In this document: piece by piece, positions 1 through 6,797 of the stretch
Position numbering within the stretch: the first letter of the stretch is position 1
How the letters are laid out: each line of letters begins with the position of its first letter
NCBI GenBank assembly: GCA_964532145.1
Contig: CAZHGM010000002.1
Coordinates: forward strand, 5,277-69,276
Length of the DNA: 64,000 nt
Reading direction: 5' to 3'
DNA from: JAPUDQ01 sp964532145
GTDB taxonomy: Bacteria; Patescibacteriota; Saccharimonadia; Saccharimonadales; Saccharimonadaceae
Position numbers and translations under genes: made by a program
The notes under the pieces: model-generated
Database searches by the model: none
Told to the model about the DNA's origin: nothing
The model's input: only the letters and a program-made list of their open reading frames with translations

Positions 1-6
1 GGTAGT

Positions 7-1782
7 ATGGACACGTCAAAACTTGCCGAGCATGTCTCTGCTGAGGCTCTCACGAACATCACGAACTGGCTGGAGCAGCCAAAATATGCCGAGTACCGCG
101 ACGAATTGGTCAAAATGATCGAGGATGAGCGTTGGAACGATCTGGAGGACGCGTTTTTTAAAGTAATCGAATTTGGCACCGGCGGACGACGCGGCACGAC
201 TGGGGTAGGAAGTAATCGCATTAATCGTGTGACTGTCGGTGAGTCAGCCCAAGCACTATGTATCTACGCTCAAAAATCTGATGTCACTGCCCCTCAAAAA
301 GGCATCGTGATCGCCTGTGATACTCGTTTGAGCTCTCCTGAGCTCTCCCGGCATTGCGCCTCAGTGTGTGCAGCAAATGGATTCAAAACCTACATATTTG
401 AAAGTTTTCGCTCAACTCCGGAACTTAGTTTTGCTGTCCGGCATTTGGGTTGCGCGGCTGGAATCGTCATAACAGCCAGCCACAACCCGCCGAGTGATAA
501 CGGCTTTAAGGCGTACTGGGATGATGGCGGCCAGCTCGTCCCACCACATGACAAAGGGGTGTTAACCGAAGCCGACAACGTAACGGATATCCATACTGTT
601 GATTTCGATAAAGCCGTCAGGGATGGGCGGGTCACCATTGTTGGCCAGGAGATTGATGACCTGTATATATCCGCCGTAACGAAAGAAGCTCTCGGGACAC
701 AGCGTAATCTTAAAATTGTGTATTCTCCGCTGCATGGTGCCGGACAGCGCAATACATTGCCCGTGCTACGTGCTGCAGGGTTTACTGATGTCATACCAGT
801 CGAAAGTCAAATGGTGCCAGATGGTAATTTCCCCACCATTGAAAATGGCAAGCCAAATCCTGAAGAGCAGGCTGCAAACGATCGGGCAGTAGCAGAAATG
901 ATGTCGCATCGTGCAGATATCGCAATCACAAACGATCCTGATGCAGATCGCATCGGCGTGATGGTACGTGCAGAGAATCAAGTGTTTTATCTGACGGGAA
1001 ACCAGTCCGCCGTACTGGCAACAGAATACAGCCTTCGCAAGATGCAAGAGACGGGCACTTTGACCAATAACCATTACATCGTCAAAACAATTGTTACCAC
1101 CGATATGATGGCGGCCATTGCCAAAAAATATAATGTGACATGCTATGGTAATTTGCTCATTGGGTTTAAATACGTCGGTGAAGTGATCCGCAAAAAAGAG
1201 CAAACCGATGAGCTGTTTGTCATCGGTGGCGAGGAAAGTTACGGCTTACTCAAAGGTACCTACGCTCGCGACAAAGACGGTGCTGTGGGGGCATTACCTC
1301 TCGCCGAATACGCCGCCGACCTCAAAGCCGAAGGCAAGACGCTCAAGGATAGGCTGTTTGAGCTGTACCAAGAATATGGCCTGTATGCTGAACGGCTTGA
1401 CACAATAGTATGCCCAGGCGCAGAAGGCTTCGCCAAGATGCAGGACACGATGAAAAAACTACGTGGACAACCACCCGCAGCTGTCGAAGGTCATACTGTC
1501 ACCGCCATCCTTGATTACAGTACACTGAAACGCACCGAGATAGCGTCTGGGGCTGAGGCAGATATTGATTGTATTAATGGCAATGTTGTCGTGCTAGAGT
1601 TTGATAACGATGAGCGACGGCGCCTCACGATCCGGCCCAGTGGGACGGAGCCAAAACTCAAGGTGTATTCGCAGTGGTTTGAGCCCGTAGACCATGAGAG
1701 TGACGTCGAGAACCAATACACTCACCTAGTGCACAAGCTCGAGGGGCTTGGCGAAACATTAGAGGGTATACTCTTGCAATAA
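7..1782 (+). CDS. Phosphoglucomutase/phosphomannomutase (alpha-D-phosphohexomutase)
   Basis: Interconverts hexose 1-phosphate and hexose 6-phosphate in the cytoplasm, feeding nucleotide-sugar synthesis. All four phosphohexomutase signatures are visible. The catalytic serine loop TASHNPPSDNG begins at residue 156 (Ser158 is the phosphoserine), the metal loop DPDADR is at 310-315, the sugar loop GGEESYG at 407-413, and the phosphate clamp RPSGTEP at 543-549. The length of 591 aa fits the long PGM2-like branch (family typically 550-600) rather than the shorter AlgC/ManB type. The ATG at position 7 leaves only 6 bases upstream, so an earlier start outside the window cannot be excluded. It probably works with the isomerase at 7497 and ManC at 56104. 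The choice between glucose and mannose substrate cannot be made from sequence alone. Confidence 0.9.
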   Translation: MDTSKLAEHVSAEALTNITNWLEQPKYAEYRDELVKMIEDERWNDLEDAFFKVIEFGTGGRRGTTGVGSNRINRVTVGESAQALCIYAQKSDVTAPQKGIVIACDTRLSSPELSRHCASVCAANGFKTYIFESFRSTPELSFAVRHLGCAAGIVITASHNPPSDNGFKAYWDDGGQLVPPHDKGVLTEADNVTDIHTVDFDKAVRDGRVTIVGQEIDDLYISAVTKEALGTQRNLKIVYSPLHGAGQRNTLPVLRAAGFTDVIPVESQMVPDGNFPTIENGKPNPEEQAANDRAVAEMMSHRADIAITNDPDADRIGVMVRAENQVFYLTGNQSAVLATEYSLRKMQETGTLTNNHYIVKTIVTTDMMAAIAKKYNVTCYGNLLIGFKYVGEVIRKKEQTDELFVIGGEESYGLLKGTYARDKDGAVGALPLAEYAADLKAEGKTLKDRLFELYQEYGLYAERLDTIVCPGAEGFAKMQDTMKKLRGQPPAAVEGHTVTAILDYSTLKRTEIASGAEADIDCINGNVVVLEFDNDERRRLTIRPSGTEPKLKVYSQWFEPVDHESDVENQYTHLVHKLEGLGETLEGILLQ

Positions 1783-1801
1783 AAAATCCCCGGCTGGGGT
1801 T
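1781..1801 (-). terminator. Rho-independent-like terminator of the GC-rich orphan gene
   Basis: Read on the minus strand, a short CCCC/GGGG hairpin with loop AGCC (arms at 1796-1799 and 1788-1791) is followed by a T6 tract (complement of 1781-1786). It overlaps the stop codon of the convergent phosphoglucomutase gene. Confidence 0.5.
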
Positions 1802-1823
1802 CGTGCGTAATTGAATTATCTTG

Positions 1824-1868
1824 GGATGTCCGGCTCTCACTTCCGAAGAGGTGAGAGCCGGTGCATCC
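1824..1868. repeat. Long inverted repeat downstream of the GC-rich orphan gene
   Basis: Perfect 11-bp arms CCGGCTCTCAC (1830-1840) and GTGAGAGCCGG (1851-1861) with a 10-base loop, extended by GGATG (1824-1828) and CATCC (1864-1868). It lies in the 3' untranslated part of the minus-strand gene. It could be an RNA-stabilising hairpin or part of a transfer boundary. Confidence 0.6.
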
Positions 1869-1877
1869 GACATCTGG

Positions 1878-2396
1878 CTAGGAGGCCATGGCTGAGAGCC
1901 TAATGCTCTCGTTGATGGCCTCCTTCGCTCGGACGAGACCGAGCGTGATAGCCTTGGGGCGGGCCAGGTCTTCCTGGGCCATGGTGGCCCAGACAAGGCT
2001 CTCGGCCCACTTGCGCGGACAGGGGTTGGCGGGGTCGCCGACGGGGCTCTTCGAGTCATACTCAAAGAACTTCTGGGCCGCACGGCCGGCCGTGCGCGTC
2101 AGGCTGCTGACCTGGGGGTGAAAGGAGGCGAGAATCGCAATGGCCGTGCGCTCGTCGGAGATTCCCCGCTGGCGCCGGATCCTCTCCCAGGCGGCCAGGC
2201 GCCCGGCCTTGGTCTCGCCCACGGTGGGGCTGTTGACCAGATTGGCCATTCCCTTGGGCTTGCCGCTCCTCTTCGTGGCGCGTCGGATGGCGTCCTGCGC
2301 GTCTGGCGACAAGGCGAGTTTGGACGTACCCTGGCCGTTGCCGCCCTTGGAGGGGTGGCCCGTCGACTGAGCCTTGGTGGAGGACTTGGTGGCCAT
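1878..2396 (-). CDS. Hypothetical protein, GC-rich orphan gene
   Basis: A 172-aa protein that I do not recognise. The first 35 residues are low-complexity and basic (Ser/Thr/Gly/Lys-rich). The rest is a soluble, helix-rich segment with many Arg, Lys and Ala, containing WERIRRQRG near residue 70 and NPCPRKWAESLVWATM near 127. There is no signal peptide or membrane helix. The ATG has a good ribosome binding site (GGAAGGAG 5 bases upstream on the minus strand), a near-consensus promoter and a hairpin-rich leader, so it is likely a real, separately expressed gene. Codons end mostly in G or C, unlike groEL or the phosphoglucomutase gene beside it. That suggests acquisition from a high-GC source, like the gene at 5564. 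A nucleic-acid-binding role is possible from its basic composition but is not shown. Confidence 0.7.
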   Translation of the reverse strand: MATKSSTKAQSTGHPSKGGNGQGTSKLALSPDAQDAIRRATKRSGKPKGMANLVNSPTVGETKAGRLAAWERIRRQRGISDERTAIAILASFHPQVSSLTRTAGRAAQKFFEYDSKSPVGDPANPCPRKWAESLVWATMAQEDLARPKAITLGLVRAKEAINESIRLSAMAS

Positions 2397-2409
2397 AGTG
2401 GCTCCTTCC

Positions 2410-2459
2410 GATCCCTTATAGGATCTGATGTCGGGTGCAAATCCACCTCTCAGTGGATT
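2410..2459 (-). promoter_or_regulatory. Structured 5' leader with two hairpins
   Basis: The roughly 65-nt leader of the orphan gene contains two hairpins: AATCCAC/GTGGATT (2440-2446 with 2453-2459, loop 6) and GATCC/GGATC (2410-2414 with 2421-2425, loop 6), the second ending just before the ribosome binding site. Paired leader hairpins suggest possible control at the RNA level. No known riboswitch class was recognised. Confidence 0.45.
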
Positions 2460-2467
2460 ATCATTCT

Positions 2468-2495
2468 ATTTTATCATGTAATTATAAAAAGTCAA
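2468..2495 (-). promoter_or_regulatory. Promoter of the GC-rich orphan gene
   Basis: On the minus strand a TTGACT -35 box (complement of 2490-2495) is followed, after a 16-bp spacer, by a TAAAAT -10 box (complement of 2468-2473). Both are close to the sigma70 consensus. Transcription would start near 2461. Confidence 0.65.
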
Positions 2496-2531
2496 TATTA
2501 AGTGCAATAAACCAATACTTTATGCAATAAA

Positions 2532-2558
2532 CTAGCACTCGGGCTTGACGAGTGCTAG
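2532..2558 (+). promoter_or_regulatory. CIRCE operator (HrcA site) of groESL
   Basis: CTAGCACTC (2532-2540), a 9-base spacer, then GAGTGCTAG (2550-2558). This is the canonical 9-N9-9 CIRCE element recognised by the heat-shock repressor HrcA. It differs from the TTAGCACTC consensus only by a symmetrical first base. hrcA itself is not in the window. Confidence 0.93.
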
Positions 2559-2574
2559 TTTGTTTCGGTATGAT
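2545..2574 (+). promoter_or_regulatory. groESL promoter embedded in CIRCE
   Basis: The -35 box TTGACG (2545-2550) sits in the spacer and right arm of CIRCE. An 18-bp spacer leads to the -10 box TATGAT (2569-2574). HrcA bound to CIRCE would therefore block RNA polymerase directly. Confidence 0.75.
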
Positions 2575-2606
2575 AGAGGTATAACAGATCAAACGAGGGA
2601 GAGAAT

Positions 2607-2876
2607 ATGAGTCAACCACTCACACCACTGGCTGAGCGCGTGATTGCAACGCGCGAGGAAGCCGCCACCCGTACGGCAAGCGGATTATATTTGCCAGATA
2701 GTGCTAAAGAAAAGGCTATCGTCGCTGTCGTCGAAGCAGTCGGACCGGACGTGAAAGGCCTCAAAAAAGGCGACAGGATTGTTTACAAAGAGTATTCGAC
2801 GACCGAGATTAAAGTTGATAATAAAGAGTATTTGATCCTTAAAGAAGAGGATGTGCTCGCGAAAGTTGGGAAATAA
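2607..2876 (+). CDS. groS: Co-chaperonin GroES (Cpn10)
   Basis: The 10-kDa lid that caps the GroEL cavity during ATP-driven protein folding in the cytoplasm. The 89-aa protein begins with the typical N-terminal strand ending PLAERVIATREE. It has a mobile-loop region around residues 16-32 (TRTASGLYLPDSAKEK) and the domain-closing KKGDRIVYKEYSTTEIK and EEDVLAKVGK segments. It is slightly shorter than the usual 94-97 aa. The ATG follows a GGGAGAG ribosome binding site. groEL starts 2 bases after the stop, so the two genes form one heat-shock operon under the CIRCE/HrcA promoter just upstream. Confidence 0.95.
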   Translation: MSQPLTPLAERVIATREEAATRTASGLYLPDSAKEKAIVAVVEAVGPDVKGLKKGDRIVYKEYSTTEIKVDNKEYLILKEEDVLAKVGK

Positions 2877-2878
2877 GT

Positions 2879-4522
2879 ATGGCTAAAAAAGTTTTTTACG
2901 ATGATGAGGCCCGAACGCGTGTTCTCGGCGGGGCTAAGGTGCTCTATGACGCTGTTAAAACAACGATGGGGCCAAAAGGCCGCAATGTCGTGATCCAAAA
3001 AAGTTACGGTCAGCCAACAATCACGCACGACGGCGTGACAGTCGCTGAGGGTGTTGAACTACCAGAAGTCGATGACGAAACGCTTGGCTACAAGGTCGGC
3101 GCTGATCTAATCAAACAAGCGGCTAGCAAGATGAACAAAGTAGCCGGGGATGGTACGACGACTGTCACCGTGCTCACCTACAATATCCTGAGCGAAGCTA
3201 ATCGTCTGATCGCAGCAGGCCACAATCCAATGGAATTACGCCGCGGTGTCGAAGAAGCAGGCGTAGAGGTACTAAAATCGCTCGAGAAGCTCTCGGAGCC
3301 TGTCACCGGCAAAAAAAGCCGAGTGGCTGAGGTTGCGGCAATTTCTGCAGGCGATTCGTCTATTGGCTCACTTATCGCTGATGTCATCGAAAAAGTCGGC
3401 GCACAAGGTGTTGTGACAGTCGAAGAAGGCCAAGGCCTCAGTATGGAGTCCGAAGTTGTCGAGGGCTTTACGTTTGACCGCGGGTACAGCAGCGCGCTAA
3501 TGGTAACAGATGTTAACCGTCAAGAGGCTGAGTACAAAAACCCGGTTATCGTGATCACTGACAAAAAAATCAGCTCTGTCAGCGAGATTTCACCGCTGAT
3601 TGAACGCATTGCCCAAGCTGGCAAAAAAGACCTCGTCCTGATCGCCGAGGATGTCGAAGGTGAGGCGCTAGCCATGTTGGTTCTCAACAAACTGCGCGGT
3701 GCCTTTAATACTGTCGCGGTCAAAGCGCCAGCATTCGGTGACCGTCGCAAAGAAACCTTGCAGGATATCGCTGTTCTGACTGGTGCGACCGTTATCTCTG
3801 ATGATTTCGGCCTGACATTTGAAAATGCTGATCTTGGCGTTCTCGGTAAAGCCCGCAAAGTTCTTGTCAGTAAAGATGCAACAACTATTATCGAAGGCGG
3901 CGGTACTGTCGCTGATGTCAAAAACCGCGTCGCACAGATCCGCGAGCAGGCTGCACATGCTAGCTCTGAGTATGACAAAGAACAGTTCGACAAACGTGCT
4001 GCCGCACTTGAGGGCAAAGTGGCCGTCATCAAAGTTGGTGGTGCCACTGAGACTGAGATTGAGGAGAAAAAATATCGCGTTGATGATGCAGTTGCTGCCA
4101 CAAAAGCCGCTCTGGCTGAGGGAATCGTCCCAGGCGGTGGCGTAACACTTGTTAATCTGTCAGACGGTGTGAAGGCTGATGGTGCTGACTCAACTTCGGC
4201 TGGGCGTAGTATTGTTAAGCAGGCGTTGCTACAACCATTCCGTCAGCTGATGCTCAATGCCGGACTCAATGCTGAGGCACTACTAGCGCAAGTCCAAGCG
4301 GCCAAGGCTGGCCAAGGAGTTGACGTTATGAATCCAGGCAAGCTGGTCGATCTTAAGACGGCTGGTGTGGTTGATCCTGTCGCCGTAACGCGCCAAGCTA
4401 TCCAAAACGCCGTCAGTATCGCAGCAACAGCGATGACGATGGGAGCGCTTGTCGTCGATATCCCGAAGGAAGAATCTCCAGCAGCCGGCGGTGGTATGCC
4501 CGGCGGCATGGGAATGATGTAA
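2879..4522 (+). CDS. groL: Chaperonin GroEL (Cpn60)
   Basis: ATP-dependent 60-kDa chaperonin forming the double-ring folding chamber with GroES. The 547 aa match the usual family length. Visible hallmarks are the phosphate-binding TTMGPKGRNV near residue 29, the ATP motif GDGTTTVTVL near residue 86, the apical-domain VTVEEGQG and KAPAFGDRRKE (around residue 280), the ATP-site GGGV near 414, and the C-terminal Gly/Met tail ending MPGGMGMM. Second gene of the CIRCE-controlled groES-groEL operon, followed by a terminator-like hairpin. Base composition is typical of the window's housekeeping genes, in contrast to the GC-rich genes on either side of this region. Confidence 0.98.
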   Translation: MAKKVFYDDEARTRVLGGAKVLYDAVKTTMGPKGRNVVIQKSYGQPTITHDGVTVAEGVELPEVDDETLGYKVGADLIKQAASKMNKVAGDGTTTVTVLTYNILSEANRLIAAGHNPMELRRGVEEAGVEVLKSLEKLSEPVTGKKSRVAEVAAISAGDSSIGSLIADVIEKVGAQGVVTVEEGQGLSMESEVVEGFTFDRGYSSALMVTDVNRQEAEYKNPVIVITDKKISSVSEISPLIERIAQAGKKDLVLIAEDVEGEALAMLVLNKLRGAFNTVAVKAPAFGDRRKETLQDIAVLTGATVISDDFGLTFENADLGVLGKARKVLVSKDATTIIEGGGTVADVKNRVAQIREQAAHASSEYDKEQFDKRAAALEGKVAVIKVGGATETEIEEKKYRVDDAVAATKAALAEGIVPGGGVTLVNLSDGVKADGADSTSAGRSIVKQALLQPFRQLMLNAGLNAEALLAQVQAAKAGQGVDVMNPGKLVDLKTAGVVDPVAVTRQAIQNAVSIAATAMTMGALVVDIPKEESPAAGGGMPGGMGMM

Positions 4523-4537
4523 CCATCAGGCACAAGT

Positions 4538-4572
4538 ACTAGAATAGGGAGCCATATGCTCCTTATTTTAGT
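4538..4572 (+). terminator. Hairpin after groEL
   Basis: A 15-bp stem with two G-U pairs (4538-4552 with 4558-4572, loop CATAT) starts 15 bases after the groEL stop. The 3' arm contains TTATTTT, but no clean U tract follows, so termination strength is uncertain. Confidence 0.5.
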
Positions 4573-4580
4573 ATCAATTT

Positions 4581-4621
4581 GGTTGTACTGCAGCAATGCA
4601 TGTTGTACTACGACAATGCAT
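4581..4621. repeat. Two 20-bp-spaced imperfect direct repeats
   Basis: TTGTACTGCAGCAATGCAT and TTGTACTACGACAATGCAT lie 20 bp apart (starts at 4583 and 4603). They are upstream of the first palindrome of the Cas2-like gene and could be a protein-binding array on one DNA face. Confidence 0.5.
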
Positions 4622-4643
4622 CCAAATGTCTCGTATTGAAATT

Positions 4644-4681
4644 TGTGTCAATTAATGTCCGATCGGATATTAATTGACACA
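4644..4681. promoter_or_regulatory. 38-bp palindrome upstream of the Cas2-like gene, covering its -35 box
   Basis: Perfect 13-bp arms TGTGTCAATTAAT (4644-4656) and ATTAATTGACACA (4669-4681) enclose a second perfect palindrome TCCGATCGGA (4658-4667), so 36 of 38 bases are symmetric. The right arm contains TTGACA (4674-4679), a consensus -35 box, which makes an autorepressor operator plausible. A related palindrome follows the gene at 5301-5344. Confidence 0.8.
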
Positions 4682-4703
4682 GTTATATTAATGATATTAC
4701 ACT
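4674..4703 (+). promoter_or_regulatory. Promoter giving a leaderless transcript for the Cas2-like gene
   Basis: TTGACA (4674-4679), an 18-bp spacer and a TACACT -10 box (4698-4703) that ends 7 bases before the ATG at 4711. Transcription would begin at or next to the start codon, and there is no Shine-Dalgarno sequence. Confidence 0.6.
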
Positions 4704-4710
4704 ACCCGTT

Positions 4711-5232
4711 ATGAGAAGACGCCGAAAACAAGTCTTATACGGACATAAGCGATCAGCTACGTCATATGTCGTGGAGAGTTTGATCCCATTTACTGATGCA
4801 AATCTAAAACTAGCATTCTCGCCGAGTAGATTCTTCCAGGAGCTCGCGAAGTCATCTGATACAAATGCCGATCAGCTTCGGCGGGCATATTATCGCGCGA
4901 AAGATAGCGGCATCGTGAAATACATTGATGGGCATTTCGCAATAGATGAGGACTATCTTGCGACCATAATACAACATACCACCACCCCTCAATTACCGGA
5001 CAACGAGTCGATGCTGGTTATCTATGATATTCCTGAAGAAGTAGCGCACAAACGCCAAGAGTTACGTGGCCTCCTAAGGGAGCTAGAGTTTGTACAGGTG
5101 CAAAAAAGTGTATGGCAGACCTCAAAAAATTGTTTGGCACCAGTACTGGCGATGATTGCAAAGCTCAAGATTGAACCATATGTCCAAGTCTTTGTTGGTA
5201 CGACGGAGTTTGACCAGTATATGCTCTATTAA
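4711..5232 (+). CDS. PaaX-like protein with a Cas2-like ferredoxin-fold domain
   Basis: A 173-aa protein. Residues about 20-95 look like a winged-helix DNA-binding part (FFQELAKSSDTNADQLRRAY, then DSGIVKYIDGHFAID). Residues about 100-173 match the central Cas2-like domain of PaaX-type regulators: LVIYDIPEE, then LRGLLRELEFVQVQKSVW, then a final strand VQVFVG. The Asp after the first strand corresponds to the metal-binding Asp of Cas2 nucleases. No CRISPR array or other cas gene is present, so a CRISPR role is unlikely. The two related palindromes immediately before (4644) and after (5301) suggest autoregulation or that the gene is a mobile unit. Expression appears leaderless. The fold assignment is fairly secure. 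The function is unknown. Confidence 0.75.
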   Translation: MRRRRKQVLYGHKRSATSYVVESLIPFTDANLKLAFSPSRFFQELAKSSDTNADQLRRAYYRAKDSGIVKYIDGHFAIDEDYLATIIQHTTTPQLPDNESMLVIYDIPEEVAHKRQELRGLLRELEFVQVQKSVWQTSKNCLAPVLAMIAKLKIEPYVQVFVGTTEFDQYMLY

Positions 5233-5300
5233 GTGACGAAACAGTGCTGCCCGTTATCCTATGCATTGTGTATAGATATAGCATAAAGTGGAATGTAGAT

Positions 5301-5344
5301 ATTTGTGTCACTTATTACTCGATTGGACAATAAGTGACACAAAT
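5301..5344. repeat. 44-bp palindrome downstream of the Cas2-like gene
   Basis: Perfect 16-bp arms ATTTGTGTCACTTATT (5301-5316) and AATAAGTGACACAAAT (5329-5344) around a 12-base centre. The centre (positions 5317-5328) keeps the CGAT-YGGA core of the upstream palindrome at 4644-4681. As RNA it would be a strong hairpin, but no U tract follows, so it is not an ordinary terminator. Confidence 0.8.
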
Positions 5345-5449
5345 AGTAGAGCTGAAGGAGGAATAGAGAATATCATAGGGCAGTCCTTGTGATAATTTAA
5401 TGACACCAATGGTCTACAAAGATATGTACAACAAAATAAAATTGACATG

Positions 5450-5478
5450 TTGACAAATCGAGAGAGGGAGAGTATTAT
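5450..5478 (+). promoter_or_regulatory. Consensus promoter of the DGQHR-like gene
   Basis: TTGACA (5450-5455), a 17-bp spacer and TATTAT (5473-5478). A second TTGACA lies at 5442-5447. Transcription would start near 5485. This is one of the best sigma70-type promoters in the window. Confidence 0.75.
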
Positions 5479-5487
5479 GTGCTGCAG

Positions 5488-5508
5488 TATTCGAGCATGA
5501 CTCGAATA
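5488..5508 (+). promoter_or_regulatory. Inverted repeat at the start of the DGQHR-like leader
   Basis: Perfect 8-bp arms TATTCGAG (5488-5495) and CTCGAATA (5501-5508) with loop CATGA, right at the predicted transcription start. It could be an operator or a 5' RNA hairpin. The leader continues about 55 nt to the ATG without an obvious Shine-Dalgarno sequence. The rest of the 5233-5563 interval holds only the palindrome at 5301 and this promoter. Confidence 0.5.
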
Positions 5509-5563
5509 TGCCTCGGGCATGTAGTCCGATGTCTCATCATCCCACCCACAGAAAGTTACGCCC

Positions 5564-6631
5564 ATGCTTCGCATCTTGGATGGCAGGATCGACACTACCC
5601 CCACGGGGGACGTGGTCTTGCTCGGCGCGATCGACAACCAGTGCCTCGGCGGCTTGCTTGTCGACGCGGCCTACCAGCGCGAAGAGCTGTATCCTGGCAA
5701 GATCTACGAGATCAAGCAGGTCATGCTCCACCGCGCCGTTCCCGTCATCACGCTCAACCAGCGCAACACCGACGAGTTCGATCTCGCGCCCGACGGCAAG
5801 ACGCTCGTCCTGTACGGCGACGTCTACATCGTCGACGGACAGCAGCGCACCATCGCCGCGCGTCAACTCGTCCATGAAGGGCTGGCAACCGTCCCGCTGA
5901 TTCGTGCCATGGTTTACCTCGGCAAGGATCAGGCGTGGGAGCGCGAGGAGTTCACTCTCCAGCAGCGGCAGACGCGGATCAGCCCCAATGTCCAGATCCG
6001 GAATCTCGGTCTGGACAATAAGGGGATCTATGCCATCATCCGCGTGAGCGAGGAAGAAACCTCTCCGGTTCGTGATCGGGTGCAGTGGCAACAGACCCGC
6101 AACGCCGCCCATCTCATCACCGGCAAGTCGCTCGTCAAGGTGGCTGGCTCGCTCCATGGTCACATGGGTCACGGTACCCGCGTCAACCGTATCGATGATC
6201 TCGCTACGGGCCTCGACAAGCTGACGGCCGACATGGGCCAGCAGCGGCTCAAGGCCAACATGCGCGAGTTCCTCCGTGTCCTCGAAAAGGCCTGGGGTTT
6301 GCGTGGTGTGGCCTACCCTCGGGCGGCCGTTCACCTCAAGACGAGCTTTTTGTACGGCTTGGCGAACTTCTTCTCCCATTACGAGAACTTCTGGGAGGGC
6401 TCAACGTTCAAAGTCGACGCCGCTACGATCAAGAAGCTGCAGAGCTTCCCGATCACCGACCCGTCGGTAGTGAACTTCGCGGGCTTGACCGGCGCGCGGG
6501 CTGAGGTGATGGTGGAGGACTTCCTCTACAACCACGTCAACCGTAACCGGACGACCAATCGTCTCATCCGTCGGTTCGACGCCCCGGAGGAGTTCGATGA
6601 CCAGCTGGAGGATGAGGAGGAAGAGAACTAG
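5564..6631 (+). CDS. DGQHR-like (DndB/ParB-like fold) protein, GC-rich
   Basis: A 355-aa soluble protein. The recognisable core lies around residues 60-105: PVITLNQRNT, then LYGDVYIVDGQQRTIAARQL, with DGQQR matching the DGQHR signature of DndB-type proteins. In DndB relatives this ParB-like domain is linked to DNA phosphorothioate modification and plasmid or phage loci. Here no dnd gene accompanies it. Residues about 115-310 are less distinctive, and the C terminus is very acidic (DDQLEDEEEEN). Codons are strongly GC-ending, like the orphan gene at 1878 and unlike the neighbours, which suggests horizontal transfer. It has a consensus promoter and a leader hairpin, and is followed by G/C-rich hairpins and an assembly gap. 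Other genes of the same unit may be missing in the gap. Function is unknown. Confidence 0.7.
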   Translation: MLRILDGRIDTTPTGDVVLLGAIDNQCLGGLLVDAAYQREELYPGKIYEIKQVMLHRAVPVITLNQRNTDEFDLAPDGKTLVLYGDVYIVDGQQRTIAARQLVHEGLATVPLIRAMVYLGKDQAWEREEFTLQQRQTRISPNVQIRNLGLDNKGIYAIIRVSEEETSPVRDRVQWQQTRNAAHLITGKSLVKVAGSLHGHMGHGTRVNRIDDLATGLDKLTADMGQQRLKANMREFLRVLEKAWGLRGVAYPRAAVHLKTSFLYGLANFFSHYENFWEGSTFKVDAATIKKLQSFPITDPSVVNFAGLTGARAEVMVEDFLYNHVNRNRTTNRLIRRFDAPEEFDDQLEDEEEEN

Positions 6632-6696
6632 CCTGTACATTCAGGCACTCTGAGCGGAGCAGTCTCTCCGAAGCCGTCAGAGCATATACCCCTGGC

Positions 6697-6759
6697 GCCG
6701 CGCCGCGTAGGGGGCGCGGCAAATAGGCAATATTTTAAGTAGCCCCCCGAATAGGGGGG
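6697..6759 (+). terminator. Two GC hairpins after the DGQHR-like gene
   Basis: GCCGCGCC/GGCGCGGC (6697-6704 with 6713-6720) and a CCCCCC/GGGGGG hairpin (6743-6748 with 6754-6759) followed by TGTTTTGG. The second is terminator-like. Further G-tracts (6767-6774) continue to the gap. Confidence 0.5.
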
Positions 6760-6797
6760 TGTTTTGGTGGGGGGGTAACCCCCGACCGGTGTGGGTG

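Noticed and set aside
390..1203. Minus-strand open frames inside the phosphoglucomutase gene
   Set aside because: They lie entirely antisense to a gene with all four family motifs, have no ribosome binding sites, and read as low-complexity peptides.
1658..2446. Other frames over the GC-rich orphan gene
   Set aside because: They are Arg/Pro-rich shadow frames. The 1878-2396 minus frame alone has a ribosome binding site, promoter and terminator.
3520..4101. 193-codon minus-strand frame within groEL
   Set aside because: Antisense shadow of a highly conserved gene, rich in Ser and Ala, with no start signals.
4644..5344. CRISPR array or CRISPR-linked cas2
   Set aside because: There are only two palindromes flanking one gene, with no spacer-repeat periodicity and no other cas gene. 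The protein has an additional winged-helix part as in PaaX-like regulators.
5479..6379. Alternative frames of up to 280 codons overlapping the DGQHR-like gene
   Set aside because: High GC content creates long open shadows. Only the 5564 frame has a recognisable domain, and its promoter and codon pattern fit.
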